Shown in pieces: positions 9,042 to 17,590 of a stretch of 64,000 bases of DNA. The position numbers and the translations under genes are program-made. This DNA comes from Paracoccus everestensis. Its GTDB lineage: Bacteria > Pseudomonadota > Alphaproteobacteria > Rhodobacterales > Rhodobacteraceae. A model generated the notes under the pieces. It saw nothing but the letters and a program-made list of their open reading frames with translations. It was not told the DNA's origin and ran no database searches. The first letter of the stretch is position 1, and every line of letters starts with the position of its first letter. Location: contig NZ_CP090836.1 in assembly GCF_021491915.1 (NCBI RefSeq), forward strand, positions 657,001 through 721,000. The letters are read 5' to 3'.

Positions 9042-9527
9042 TCAGGCCTTTTCCAGCAGCCCCTCGCCCGCGCTGACAGTGCATTGACCGGGGCTGTCCT
9101 CGACCTGCAGAACCTCGATCTCTCCGTCCTTCAGCAGCGCGGCAAAGCGTTTGCAGCGGCCGTGAAGTCCTGCGGGAGGAGCGTCGAAATTCAGCCCGAG
9201 CGCCTTCGTCAGGCTGCCGTCGGCATCCGCCAGAACCTCGATCCCGGCCGTATCGGCACCAGTGGATTTGGCCCAGGCATCGGCCACGAAGGGATCGTTC
9301 ACGGTCATGCAGACGATCCGGTCAATGCCCTTGGCCCGGAAGGCGTCGGCATTGCGCACGAAGCTGGGCATATGGGCATTGGTGCAGGTGCCGGTAAAGG
9401 CGCCCGGCACGCCGAACAGGGCGATGCGGCCCCGGGACAGATCGGCGCTGTCCACGGCTTCGGGACCATTCGCGCCCACGCGCAGCATCTTGCCCTGCGG
9501 CAGCTTGTCTCCGACGGTGATGGTCAT
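9042..9527 (-). CDS. Peroxiredoxin (Prx5 type)
   Basis: Peroxiredoxins of this type reduce peroxides using thioredoxin or glutaredoxin. The 161 residues carry the active-site pattern PGAFTGTC with peroxidatic Cys48 and Thr45. The family more often has PT and a Ser/Asn next to the cysteine; here it is GTCTNAH. Further cysteines at GRCKR and GQCTV could act as resolving residues, but this cannot be told from sequence. AGGAGG lies shortly upstream of the ATG at 9527. It is divergent from the flavoprotein gene at 9608, with an 80-base shared control region. Confidence 0.92.
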   Translation of the reverse strand: MTITVGDKLPQGKMLRVGANGPEAVDSADLSRGRIALFGVPGAFTGTCTNAHMPSFVRNADAFRAKGIDRIVCMTVNDPFVADAWAKSTGADTAGIEVLADADGSLTKALGLNFDAPPAGLHGRCKRFAALLKDGEIEVLQVEDSPGQCTVSAGEGLLEKA

Positions 9528-9607
9528 TCCTGTTCCTCCTGAATTGCAACGGATTCGCGGCGACTATAGGGTGCGGCCCCAAGACAGGCCAGCGTGCGGG
9601 GACCGGC

Positions 9608-10810
9608 ATGAAGATCGTGATCGTGGGGGCGGGACAGGCGGCGGCGTCCATGGCGGCGCGGCTGCGCGCCAAGGGCCATGGGGACGAGATCGTCGTGGTC
9701 GGTGCCGAGCCTTCGCCTCCTTATCAGCGCCCGCCCTTGTCCAAGGCCTATCTGCTGGGACAGATGGGGTTGGACCGCCTGGCGTTGCGGTCACCGGAAT
9801 GGTGGGACGACCAGCGGATCACCCTGCGCCCGGGCGAGACCGCGACGGCTGTCGATCCGGCACGACGCATCGTCACGACCGGCACGGGTGAGATCGGCTA
9901 TGACGCCCTGGCCCTGACCACCGGCGCGTCGGCCCGCCGCCTGCCCGCCGCCATGGGGGGCGATCTGCCCGGCGTTCATGTGATCCGCAACCTGGCCGAT
10001 GTGGACGCGCTTGCCCCGCAGATGCAGCCGGGCCGCCACCTGATCGTGATCGGCGGCGGCTATATCGGGCTGGAGGCTGCGGCCGTTGCTCGCAAGCTGG
10101 ACCTGGCGGTGACGGTGATCGAGGCCGCGCCGCGCATCTTGGGCCGGGTCGCTGCCGTCGAAACGGCGGACATGATCCGCGCCTTGCATCTGGGCCACGG
10201 GGTGCAGATCCTGGAAAACACCGGCATCTCGCATATCACTGGCACGGACCGCGCAACGGGGGTGGCGCTGAACGACGGCCGCGAACTGCCTTGTGACCTG
10301 ATCGTCACGGGCATCGGCGTGCTGCCGGAAACGGACCTGGCCCAGACTGCCGGGCTGGTGCTGGACAACGGGATCGCCACCGATGCTTGGGGCCGGACAT
10401 CGGATCCGGCGATCTGGGCTGCGGGCGATTGCGCAAGCTTTCCCTGGCAGGGTAGACGCCTGCGACTGGAAAGCGTGGGCAATGCCATCGACATGGCCGA
10501 GGCCGTGGCCGACAATATCCTGGGGGCTGACGAACCTTATCACCCCAAGCCATGGTTCTGGTCGGACCAGTTCGACGCCAAGCTGCAGATCGCGGGCCTA
10601 GGAACCGGCCATGACCGGATTGTCACGAGGGTGGGGGATGGCCAGCACGGCGGGTCGGTCTGGTATTTCCGCGACGGATCCCTGATCGCCGTGGATGCGC
10701 TGAACGACGCTCGCGCCTTTATGATCGGCAAGCGCCTGATCGAAGCGGGCCGCAGCCCGGACCCCGACGCCATTGCCACGGCGGCCAACCTCAAGACGCT
10801 GCTTGCCTGA
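9608..10810 (+). CDS. FAD/NAD-dependent ferredoxin- or rubredoxin-reductase-type oxidoreductase
   Basis: The 400-residue protein has an N-terminal FAD-binding GAGQAAASMAARLR (residues 7-20), the conserved PPYQRPPLSKAYL (about 38-50), a central NAD-binding IGGGYIGLEAAAVARKL, and the FAD-contacting IWAAGDCASF. The C-terminal reductase domain ends the protein. This is the architecture of putidaredoxin/rubredoxin reductases that pass electrons from NADH to a small iron-sulfur protein, often for a cytochrome P450 or oxygenase. No such partner is nearby, so the acceptor is unknown. An intergenic repeat in the opposite orientation follows the stop. Confidence 0.88.
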   Translation: MKIVIVGAGQAAASMAARLRAKGHGDEIVVVGAEPSPPYQRPPLSKAYLLGQMGLDRLALRSPEWWDDQRITLRPGETATAVDPARRIVTTGTGEIGYDALALTTGASARRLPAAMGGDLPGVHVIRNLADVDALAPQMQPGRHLIVIGGGYIGLEAAAVARKLDLAVTVIEAAPRILGRVAAVETADMIRALHLGHGVQILENTGISHITGTDRATGVALNDGRELPCDLIVTGIGVLPETDLAQTAGLVLDNGIATDAWGRTSDPAIWAAGDCASFPWQGRRLRLESVGNAIDMAEAVADNILGADEPYHPKPWFWSDQFDAKLQIAGLGTGHDRIVTRVGDGQHGGSVWYFRDGSLIAVDALNDARAFMIGKRLIEAGRSPDPDAIATAANLKTLLA

Positions 10811-10821
10811 TGCCTCTTCTT

Positions 10822-10862
10822 TACGGAAATATCCTGGGGGGCACGGGGGGCAAGGCCCCCCG
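10822..10862 (-). repeat. Dispersed GGATATTT intergenic repeat, copy b
   Basis: Read on the minus strand: a hairpin with a 7-bp G/C stem (10845-10861), a C-run and GGATATTT at 10827-10834. It occupies most of the gap between the flavoprotein gene and rsmD and is inverted relative to both genes. Confidence 0.65.
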
Positions 10863-10880
10863 CCGTCGCGGGACGCCAGC

Positions 10881-11447
10881 ATGAGGATTGTCGGGGGTAC
10901 CCTGCGCGGGTTGAAGCTGGCCGATGTCGGTACGGGCGACGCAGCTGCCCATCTGCGTCCCACGACCGACCGCGTGCGCGAGGCGATCTTCAACCTGCTA
11001 GTCAACGGCAGCCATGGCAATCCGGTCCCCGGCGCACGGGTTCTGGACCTGTTCGCAGGCACGGGCGCCCTGGGGCTGGAGGCGCTGTCGCGCGGGGCGG
11101 CCTGGACCAGCTTTGTCGAGGATGGCGCCAGGGCGCAGGCTTTGATCCGCAGCAACATCGCCAAGGCCCGCGCGGCGGATGCGACCGCGTTGCTGCGCCA
11201 CGATGCCACGCGGCTGGGCGCCAATCGCGAGGCGGCCTATGGGCTGGTGTTCCTTGATCCCCCTTACGCGCAGGGCTTGGGGGAACGGGCCATCGCCTCG
11301 GCCCTGGCGGGGGGCTGGGTCGCCCCCGGCGCGGTGGTGGTGTGGGAGGAAAGAAGACCCCCCCTGATCCCCAGCCCGCTGATCCCCATCGACCAGCGGC
11401 GGTATGGCGACACGGTGGTCACGCTGGCCCGGATGCCCGGGGCCTAG
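10881..11447 (+). CDS. rsmD: 16S rRNA guanine-966 N2 methyltransferase RsmD
   Basis: RsmD methylates G966 of 16S rRNA using S-adenosylmethionine. The 188 residues start with MRIVGGTLRGLKL, typical of the family, then RPTTDRVREAIFNLL, the cofactor motif VLDLFAGTGALGLEALSRGA and the catalytic FLDPPYAQG. An upstream ATG would add a poorly conserved tail, so 10881 was chosen although the ribosome binding site is weak. The leader overlaps the inverted intergenic repeat, which could influence expression. Confidence 0.92.
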   Translation: MRIVGGTLRGLKLADVGTGDAAAHLRPTTDRVREAIFNLLVNGSHGNPVPGARVLDLFAGTGALGLEALSRGAAWTSFVEDGARAQALIRSNIAKARAADATALLRHDATRLGANREAAYGLVFLDPPYAQGLGERAIASALAGGWVAPGAVVVWEERRPPLIPSPLIPIDQRRYGDTVVTLARMPGA

Positions 11448-11527
11448 CGCGGATGTGATTCCGCCCGCGCTTTCCCTGGCTGCCCGATTGCGCCAGTCTG
11501 CCCAGGCAAGCCGCAAAGGAGGTTTCG

Positions 11528-11899
11528 ATGACCGCATCCATCCGCCGGGGCCTTGGCCTCAGCCCCGTCCTGTTCGCCTTGGCCTTTGGCGCCTATGCCC
11601 AGGAACCGGGACATGATCACGCGGGCCATGGCGCGCCGGACGATGCCGCAGCGGCCTATGAGGCCGTGATGCAGAAGATGCATGGCGACATGGCCATGGA
11701 ATCCTCTGGCGACGCGGATGTCGATTTCGTGCGCGGCATGATTCCGCATCACCAGGGCGCCATCGACATGGCCAAGGTTGCCCTGGAACATGGCGACGAC
11801 CCGGAAATCCGCGCCCTGGCCGAAGAAGTCATCGCCGCACAGGAAGCCGAGATCAAGATGATGCAGGACTGGCTGAAGAAAAACGGCCACTCCCAATAG
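11528..11899 (+). CDS. Secreted DUF305 protein
   Basis: The 123-residue protein has an N-terminal signal peptide ending around AYAQ (residue 25), a His-rich segment HDHAGHG, and the DUF305 core with [19 protein letters not shown] and [22 protein letters not shown]305 proteins are periplasmic four-helix proteins; some, such as CopM, bind copper or silver, and the Met/His content here fits metal binding. The start is well fixed by a full AAAGGAGG (11515-11522). No copper-resistance gene adjoins it, so the role is inference. Confidence 0.88.
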   Translation: MTASIRRGLGLSPVLFALAFGAYAQEPGHDHAGHGAPDDAAAAYEAVMQKMHGDMAMESSGDADVDFVRGMIPHHQGAIDMAKVALEHGDDPEIRALAEEVIAAQEAEIKMMQDWLKKNGHSQ

Positions 11900-11902
11900 G
11901 CA

Positions 11903-13084
11903 TCACGCCGGCTCCGCCAGCACCCGCGCGGCCGCGGCCAGTCCCCCCGGCCCGTGCGGGATGCCAAGCGCCGTCATGCCCGCCTGCATCGCGCCAAGCG
12001 CCGCCAGGATCATCCCCGCATTGGCATGGCCCATATGGGCCACCCGCAGCGCGTTTTCCGGCTGATCGGCCCCCAGGCCCACGCCCAGCGTCACGCCGCA
12101 ATGCGCCGCCGTCCAGGACCGCAGCCCGTCCGCCCCCGGCAGAACCATCGCCGTGACCGAGGACGCGCGCGCCGCCGGGTCGCCGACCGACAAGCGGATG
12201 CCCGTATCCCCCTCGCCCCATCCGTCGGCCGCCGCCCAGACGGCGCGGGCCAGGGCCGCGTGGCGGGCCCAGACGGCGAACAGGCCTTCCTCGTCCAGGA
12301 TCATCCGCATCGCCTCGTCCAGGGCGAAGATCTGCTGGACCGGCGGCGTGCCGCCCCAGAACCGCCACAGCGCCTCGGCATTGGCGCGGGCGTGCCAGTC
12401 CCAGTAAGGGGTCGTCAGGCGGGTGCGCCCGCGCGCGGCCGCCTTGTCGGAATACCACACGAAGCAGGTGCCGGGCGGGCACATCATGCCCTTCTGGCTG
12501 GCCGCGATCAGCACATCGACGCCCCAGTCGTCCATCATCATCGGCGCGCAGCCCAGCGATGCGATGGCATCCACCACCAGCAAGGCAGGGTGGTCGCCCA
12601 TGGCGTCGCGCAGGGCGGGAATGTCGGCCATGATCCCGGTCGCGGTGTCGATTTGGCAGACCATCACCGCCTTGATCGCGCCGGCCCTGTCCTCGGCCAG
12701 CCTGCTTGCCAGCAGGTCCGGGTCGGCGGGCAGGCTGCCGAAGTCCAGCCGCTCCACCGCTACGCCCATCGCCTCCATCTGCTGCGCCCAGGACCGCCCG
12801 AAATGGCCCGAGGTCAGCGCCAAGGCCTGGTCGCCGGGGTTGAACAGGTTGGCGCCCGCAGCCTCCCATGCGGCATGGCCGTTGCCGATATAGGGGGCCA
12901 GATGCGCCTGCGTCCCCGCGAGCCGCTTCAACTGCGCCATCACGGTCAGGTTCAGGTCGGCCAGTTCGTCGCCATAAATATCGGGCGAGGCGCGATGGGC
13001 TGCGCGCAGCACCCGGTCGGGGACGGGCGAGGGGCCGGGAATGGCGATCACGGGGCGACCTGCGGCAAGGCTCATGGCGTTCAT
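11903..13084 (-). CDS. Class V aminotransferase (alanine/serine-glyoxylate type)
   Basis: The 393-residue PLP enzyme resembles alanine-glyoxylate and serine-glyoxylate aminotransferases. Visible are PGPSPVPDRVLRA at the N terminus, an HxxW-type region, VVDAIASLGCAPMMMDDW with the PLP-ring aspartate, and ASQKGMMCPPG with the Schiff-base lysine. The GHANAGMIL motif lies near the C terminus. The ATG at 13084 is preceded by AAGGA, rather close; the ATG at 13075 is an alternative. It converges with the DUF305 gene, with 3 bases between stops. Exact substrates cannot be assigned. Confidence 0.85.
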   Translation of the reverse strand: MNAMSLAAGRPVIAIPGPSPVPDRVLRAAHRASPDIYGDELADLNLTVMAQLKRLAGTQAHLAPYIGNGHAAWEAAGANLFNPGDQALALTSGHFGRSWAQQMEAMGVAVERLDFGSLPADPDLLASRLAEDRAGAIKAVMVCQIDTATGIMADIPALRDAMGDHPALLVVDAIASLGCAPMMMDDWGVDVLIAASQKGMMCPPGTCFVWYSDKAAARGRTRLTTPYWDWHARANAEALWRFWGGTPPVQQIFALDEAMRMILDEEGLFAVWARHAALARAVWAAADGWGEGDTGIRLSVGDPAARASSVTAMVLPGADGLRSWTAAHCGVTLGVGLGADQPENALRVAHMGHANAGMILAALGAMQAGMTALGIPHGPGGLAAAARVLAEPA

Positions 13085-13224
13085 CTGTCCTTCACATCCT
13101 GCAAAATCGCTAGTGCCCGCGCGGGCGAAGGTCAACGCCCCTTAGCGCCCTGCCTTGCCGCCGGGGCCTGGGTCGGGCTAAGGCTGGAACCAACCCGGAC
13201 CGGTAACGAAAGGCGCGCCTGCCC

Positions 13225-14976
13225 GTGACCCCATCCCCGACCCAACCAAGCGCCACCGGCCTTTTGCGCCGGTTCTGGACCGATTACCTGCGCATCCACC
13301 GCGCCAGCATGGCGGGGGCATTCGCGCTGATGACGCTGGAAGGGTCCACGCTTGCGCTGATTTCCTGGATGCTGAAGCCCTTGTTCGACCGGGTCTTCGT
13401 GGGCAAGGAAGCGGGTGCGATCTGGTGGGTCGGCAGCGCGATCATGGGGATTTTCCTGCTGCGCGCGGTGACGCTGATCGCCAGCCGGTCGCTGCTGTCG
13501 CGCATCTCGCTGGGGATTTCCACGGGCATGCAGCGCGACCTGCTGGCCCATGTCATGACGCTGGACGGGCGGTTCTTCCAGGCAAACCCGCCCGGCGCGA
13601 TGATTGAACGCATCCAGGGCGACACCATCGCCGTCCAGGGCGTCTGGGCCACGATCCTGACCAGTGCCACGCGGGATGCGATATCCTTGGTCATGCTGTT
13701 CGCGGTGGCGGTCAGCATCGACCCGCAATGGACGCTGGCCGCCCTGATCGGCGCGCCCATCCTGATCCTGCCCGCCGCCATGGTGCAGCGCTACATCCGC
13801 CGCAAGGTGCGCCAGAACCGCGCTAATGCCAGCGCCCGCGCCACCCGACTGGACGAGGTGATGCACGGCATCGCCTCCATCAAGCTGAACCGGGCCGAAG
13901 ACGACCAGACCCGCCGTTTCGCTGACATCGTCGCCCGCATCCGCCAGTCCCAGGTCAAAGTCGCCGCGATGGGCAGCGTCGTCCCCGCCCTGACCGACAT
14001 CGTCACGGGCCTGGGCTTTGTCGCCGTTCTGGCCCTGGGCGGGCGCGAGGTGATGGCGGGCGAACGCAGCATCGGCGATTTCATGTCCTTTTTCACCGCG
14101 CTTGCGCTTGCCTTTCAGCCCATGCGGCGGCTGGGCGGGCTGGCAGGCACCTGGCAGACGGCCGCGGCCAGCCTGGAGCGGATTTACCAGGTGTTTGACA
14201 TCCAGCCGCGAATCCGGTCGGGCGCGCGCCTCCAGCCGCCCGCCGAAACCACGATCCGCTTCCAGGATGTCTGGCTGTCCTATGACGACAAGCCCGTCTT
14301 GCAGGGTCTGGACTTTACCGCCGAGGCGGGCAGGACCACGGCGCTTGTGGGGCCGTCCGGCGCGGGAAAATCGACCACGTTCAACCTGCTGACCCGGATG
14401 GTGGATCCCGACCGTGGCCAGGTCACGATTGGCGGAGTCGCGGTGCAGGATTTCGACCTCTGCGTGCTGCGCGACCAGTTTTCGACCGTGGCGCAGGATT
14501 CCGCGCTGTTTGATGAATCGCTGCGCGACAATATCCTGATGGGGCGCCCGGGTGCCGACGATGCCGCCTTGTCGCGGGCCATGGACGCGGCCCATGTCAG
14601 CGATTTCGTGGGCGCCTTGCCCAGGGGCCTGGACAGCCCGGCAGGTCCGCGCGGATCGGCCCTGTCGGGGGGGCAGCGCCAGCGCATCGGCATCGCCCGC
14701 GCCATCCTGCGCGACGCGCCCGTGCTGCTGCTGGACGAGGCGACGAGCGCCCTGGACACCGCCAGCGAACGGCTGGTGCAGGCGGCGCTGGAAACGCTGT
14801 CTGAGGGGCGGACGACGCTGGTCATCGCGCACCGCCTGTCCACCATCCGCAACGCCGACAAGATCGTGGTGATCGAGCAGGGCCGGGTTGTGGAACAGGG
14901 CGATCATGCCCAGTTGATGGCCCAGGGCGGCGCCTATGCCCGCCTTGTCGCCCTGCAATTCGGAGAAAGCCAATGA
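13225..14976 (+). CDS. ABC exporter, MsbA-like (membrane + ATPase fused)
   Basis: The 583 residues hold a six-segment type I exporter domain (about 1-320) followed by one ATPase: Walker A GPSGAGKST near 376, signature LSGGQRQR near 480, Walker B LLLDEATSALD, and the switch IAHRLST. MsbA-type half-transporters work as homodimers and flip lipid A or other lipids or drugs. Length is right for that family. The start is GTG at 13225; the ribosome site (AAAGG) is distant. It overlaps the next gene by 4 bases (ATGA). Confidence 0.9.
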   Translation: MTPSPTQPSATGLLRRFWTDYLRIHRASMAGAFALMTLEGSTLALISWMLKPLFDRVFVGKEAGAIWWVGSAIMGIFLLRAVTLIASRSLLSRISLGISTGMQRDLLAHVMTLDGRFFQANPPGAMIERIQGDTIAVQGVWATILTSATRDAISLVMLFAVAVSIDPQWTLAALIGAPILILPAAMVQRYIRRKVRQNRANASARATRLDEVMHGIASIKLNRAEDDQTRRFADIVARIRQSQVKVAAMGSVVPALTDIVTGLGFVAVLALGGREVMAGERSIGDFMSFFTALALAFQPMRRLGGLAGTWQTAAASLERIYQVFDIQPRIRSGARLQPPAETTIRFQDVWLSYDDKPVLQGLDFTAEAGRTTALVGPSGAGKSTTFNLLTRMVDPDRGQVTIGGVAVQDFDLCVLRDQFSTVAQDSALFDESLRDNILMGRPGADDAALSRAMDAAHVSDFVGALPRGLDSPAGPRGSALSGGQRQRIGIARAILRDAPVLLLDEATSALDTASERLVQAALETLSEGRTTLVIAHRLSTIRNADKIVVIEQGRVVEQGDHAQLMAQGGAYARLVALQFGESQ

Positions 14977-15692
14977 CCCGCCAGATCATCCGCGTCACAG
15001 GCGACGACCGCGTGGCCTTTCTGCAAGGGCTGGTCAGCAACGACGTGAATCGCGCGCCCTGCTGGGCCGCGCTGCTGACACCGCAGGGCAAGTATCTGGC
15101 CGATTTCCTGATCCTGCCCGATGGCGATGCGCTGCTGATCGACGTGGACGCCCGCTTGGCCGATGACCTGATCCGCCGCCTGGGGATGTACAAGCTGCGG
15201 TCCAGGGTTGCCATCGAGCCTGTCGCCCTGACGGTCGCACGCGGCACCGGGCCTGCGCCAGAAGGGGCCATCGCCGATCCCCGGCACCCGGCGCTTGGCT
15301 GGCGGTCCTATGGCGGCACGGGCGACGACGGCACCGATTTCGATGCCATCCGCGTGGAACAGGTGATCCCCGAAACCCTGGTCGAACTGATCCCGAACGA
15401 GACCTTTATCCTGGAGGCAGGGTTCGAACGCCTGCACGGCGTCGATTTCCGCAAGGGCTGCTATGTCGGCCAGGAGGTCACGGCCCGGATGAAGCACAAG
15501 ACCGAGCTGCGCAAGGGCCTGACCCGCCTGCGGATCGAGGGCGAGGCGCCGGTCGGCACGCCGATCATGGCGGATGGAAAAGAGGTGGGGACGCTGTTCA
15601 CCCAATCGGGCGGCCATGCCCTGGCGCATGTGCGGTTCGACCGCCTGGGGCCGGATATGCAGGCAGGGTCGGCGCGGCTGTTGTCAGACTAG
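14973..15692 (+). CDS. YgfZ/GcvT-like folate-binding protein
   Basis: YgfZ proteins bind folate and help build or repair iron-sulfur clusters. The 239-residue protein has the diagnostic KGCYVGQEVTARMKHK near 167-182, containing the conserved cysteine, and the N-terminal VTGDDRVAFLQGLVSNDV typical of the GcvT fold. It is translationally coupled to the exporter (ATGA overlap). Its last 9 bases overlap the convergent MOSC gene tail to tail. Confidence 0.9.
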   Translation: MTRQIIRVTGDDRVAFLQGLVSNDVNRAPCWAALLTPQGKYLADFLILPDGDALLIDVDARLADDLIRRLGMYKLRSRVAIEPVALTVARGTGPAPEGAIADPRHPALGWRSYGGTGDDGTDFDAIRVEQVIPETLVELIPNETFILEAGFERLHGVDFRKGCYVGQEVTARMKHKTELRKGLTRLRIEGEAPVGTPIMADGKEVGTLFTQSGGHALAHVRFDRLGPDMQAGSARLLSD

Positions 15693-16238
15693 CTTGCGGA
15701 CCGGATCGCCCAGGGCGACCTCTCCGTCCTGTTCGACCGAACACAGGATGCCGCGCAGGCGCAACTCGGGGTGGCCGGGCGCGGTGATCCAGTCCTTCGC
15801 CGCCTTGCCGTAACGCACCTTCCATTTGACGCAGCCGTCGTTGAACACGTCAGACACCCGCAGCACTGCCGAGCCTGCGCGCAGCAGGGTGCCCACAGGC
15901 AGGTTCGCGTGGCTCGTGTCCAGGTCGCAGACGATCGTGTCGCCGGGGTGGGGCGTATTGTCCCGGTCCAGCCAGACCGCATCCATCACCCGGCGCGGCA
16001 GGATCGACACCTGGATGCGCGGATCGGGCGATCCGTCGGCCAGCCGGAGCCAGGGCGCCGTCCGCCAGCGTTCGCCGGGAATGCCGTCGGCGCGCGTCAG
16101 GGGCAGCCGATCCGGAAAGCTCCGCTGGTTGAAGCCGGGGCGGAAGCACAGGCATTCGGCCCGCGCGTCGTCCCTGGGCGCAGACAGCACATGGGGCAGG
16201 GCGCGGGACAGGTCGTCGGCAGTGACGTGGGGCATCAT
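15684..16238 (-). CDS. MOSC-domain protein
   Basis: MOSC domains, related to the molybdenum cofactor sulfurase C-terminus, are sulfur-carrier or molybdenum-cofactor-linked domains; some (YiiM, YcbX, MARC type) handle N-hydroxylated compounds. The 184-residue protein shows the domain core with the single conserved cysteine region DVFNDGCVKWKVRYGKAAKDW and the end strand RGILCSVEQDGEVALGDPV. The stop overlaps ygfZ by 9 bases. Two start ATGs are adjacent (MM); the first is used here. The function is not known beyond domain level. Confidence 0.8.
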   Translation of the reverse strand: MMPHVTADDLSRALPHVLSAPRDDARAECLCFRPGFNQRSFPDRLPLTRADGIPGERWRTAPWLRLADGSPDPRIQVSILPRRVMDAVWLDRDNTPHPGDTIVCDLDTSHANLPVGTLLRAGSAVLRVSDVFNDGCVKWKVRYGKAAKDWITAPGHPELRLRGILCSVEQDGEVALGDPVRKLV

Positions 16239-16256
16239 TTTGAACCGGGTGCGGAC

Positions 16257-16284
16257 AGAAAAACGCCCCGGACCGGCCGGGGCG
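16257..16284 (-). terminator. Rho-independent terminator after efp
   Basis: On the minus strand, CGCCCCGG-CCGGT-CCGGGGCG (8-bp stem, 16264-16284) is followed by TTTTT. It lies between the efp stop and the start of the MOSC gene. Confidence 0.85.
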
Positions 16285-16298
16285 CCAAGAAGAACGGC

Positions 16299-16862
16299 TC
16301 AGGCCCGTTCGCTGTACTCAAAGACCTCGGTGTTCACGATGATCTTCTCGCCCTCGCCCACGAAGGGCGGGATCATGATGCGCACGCCGTTGTCCAGGAT
16401 CGCGGGCTTGTAGCTGTTGGCAGCGGTCTGGCCCTTCACCACCGGTTCGGTTTCCGTCACGGTGCAGGTCACTTTCTGCGGGATCGACACCGACAGGGCC
16501 TCCTCGCCGTAATATTCGATGGTGGCGGTCATGCCGTCCTGCAGGAAGGGGCGGCGGTCGCCCAGCAGGTCGGCGTCCAGTTCCGTCTGCTCAAAGGTTT
16601 CGCTGTCCATGAAGACCAGCTTGCCGTCGGATTCATACAGGAACTGCTGATCCTTCTGTTCCAAGCGGACCTGCTCGACCTTGTCTTCGCTGCGGAAACG
16701 CTCGTTCAGCTTGCGGCCGTCGCGGAGATTCTTCAGTTCGACCTGGGCGAAGGCGCCGCCCTTGCCGGGCTTCACATGGCTGACCTTCACGGCGGCCCAA
16801 AGGCCTCCGTCATGCTCCAGCACATTGCCGGGGCGGATTTCATTGCCGTTGATCTTGGGCAT
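16299..16862 (-). CDS. efp: Elongation factor P
   Basis: EF-P enters the ribosomal E site and relieves stalling on polyproline stretches. The 187 residues show the KOW-like N-terminal domain with VKPGKGGAF, in which Lys34 is the position modified by beta-lysylation in EpmAB species. Two OB domains follow, with the C-terminal signature region [20 protein letters not shown]. The start is placed at [13 protein letters not shown]; a longer frame upstream is unrelated to the family. The modification enzymes are not in the window. Confidence 0.95.
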   Translation of the reverse strand: MPKINGNEIRPGNVLEHDGGLWAAVKVSHVKPGKGGAFAQVELKNLRDGRKLNERFRSEDKVEQVRLEQKDQQFLYESDGKLVFMDSETFEQTELDADLLGDRRPFLQDGMTATIEYYGEEALSVSIPQKVTCTVTETEPVVKGQTAANSYKPAILDNGVRIMIPPFVGEGEKIIVNTEVFEYSERA

Positions 16863-17212
16863 GGAATGCTCTTTGCGGTTCGGGAAAATCGGGCCGTCCA
16901 TGTTGAACGGCGCTGTGGCGCCCCTATATCGAGGCCTTCGGCAGGAGGCAACCAAAACGGTTTTGCGGTGTTGTCAAGGCGCGGACCCGTACCTAGGGGC
17001 GACAATCGCAGGCTGTAATTGCAGATTTCACCTGTTTTTTACACGACATGCATTATGTGCATGGGAGATATGCGGCCAGAGGAATACCGAATCGGCGTCG
17101 TTCCGCGTTAAGCAGCGACACCGTCAGAGAAACGGAAACAATAACGATGGGTTGGCATGATGCCGCCCACATGGCTGTTTTGCCCTTGCAGCCCAGAAGA
17201 TGGACGAATGGT
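16863..17212. other. 350-base intergenic region between efp and the small conserved gene
   Basis: Divergent control region. It should hold the efp promoter on minus and the promoter of the gene at 17213 on plus. The only clear structure is a 17-base inverted repeat at 17047-17063. An open frame continues upstream of 17213 (ATGs at 17048 and 17147), but its residues look non-conserved. Confidence 0.5.
17047..17063. promoter_or_regulatory. Inverted repeat, possible operator
   Basis: CATGCA-TTATG-TGCATG: perfect 6-bp arms around a 5-base centre, 150 bases before the start of the small conserved gene. Spacing and symmetry suit a dimeric regulator site. No regulator can be named. Confidence 0.3.
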
Positions 17213-17539
17213 ATGCGCGATTTTGTCGACGGATCGGCTTTCAATTTTGAGCAGGGCCAGCGTGCCCGCAAGCTTTTTGCCGCGGTGGTTTTGGCGGCGC
17301 TTGATGATGCCATTGCCGATGACAAGAAATATGGCAACGGTCCAGAACAGATTGCCCGTTGGGCGCGGTCGCGTGATGGCCGCGAGGTGCTGTCCTGCGC
17401 AGGCATCGACCCCAACGAACGCGTGGTAAAGGGCTTGATGGAATTCGTGTCCAAGGGCGTGCGCACCTCGGTCGCGTTGTCGCGCGAGGAAAGCGAACGC
17501 CGCATGGCCGCCGAGGCCGAGGAAGCCGAAGCCGCCTGA
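17213..17539 (+). CDS. Conserved small protein (DUF6280-like, Rhodobacterales)
   Basis: The 108 residues from MRDFVDGSAFNFEQ match my memory of a highly conserved Rhodobacterales protein now filed as DUF6280; this should be confirmed by a profile search. It is helical, rich in Ala and charged residues, with AAVVLAALDDAIADDKKYG near 30-48 and an acidic Ala/Glu tail. No membrane segment is present. The ATG at 17213 is chosen because conservation seems to begin there; ATG 17147 would add 22 residues. It has its own terminator and appears monocistronic. Function unknown. Confidence 0.75.
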   Translation: MRDFVDGSAFNFEQGQRARKLFAAVVLAALDDAIADDKKYGNGPEQIARWARSRDGREVLSCAGIDPNERVVKGLMEFVSKGVRTSVALSREESERRMAAEAEEAEAA

Positions 17540-17562
17540 GGGCGCTGCGACGGCACCGGAAA

Positions 17563-17586
17563 GCCGCCCAGTGGGGCGGCTTTTTT
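17563..17586 (+). terminator. Rho-independent terminator after the small conserved gene
   Basis: Stem GCCGCC / GGCGGC (17563-17568 with 17575-17580), 6-base loop, then TTTTTT. Confidence 0.85.
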
Positions 17587-17590
17587 CATT

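Noticed and set aside
13132-14973. 613-codon open frame opposite the MsbA-like exporter
   Set aside because: Antisense to clear ABC motifs; shadow of codon bias.
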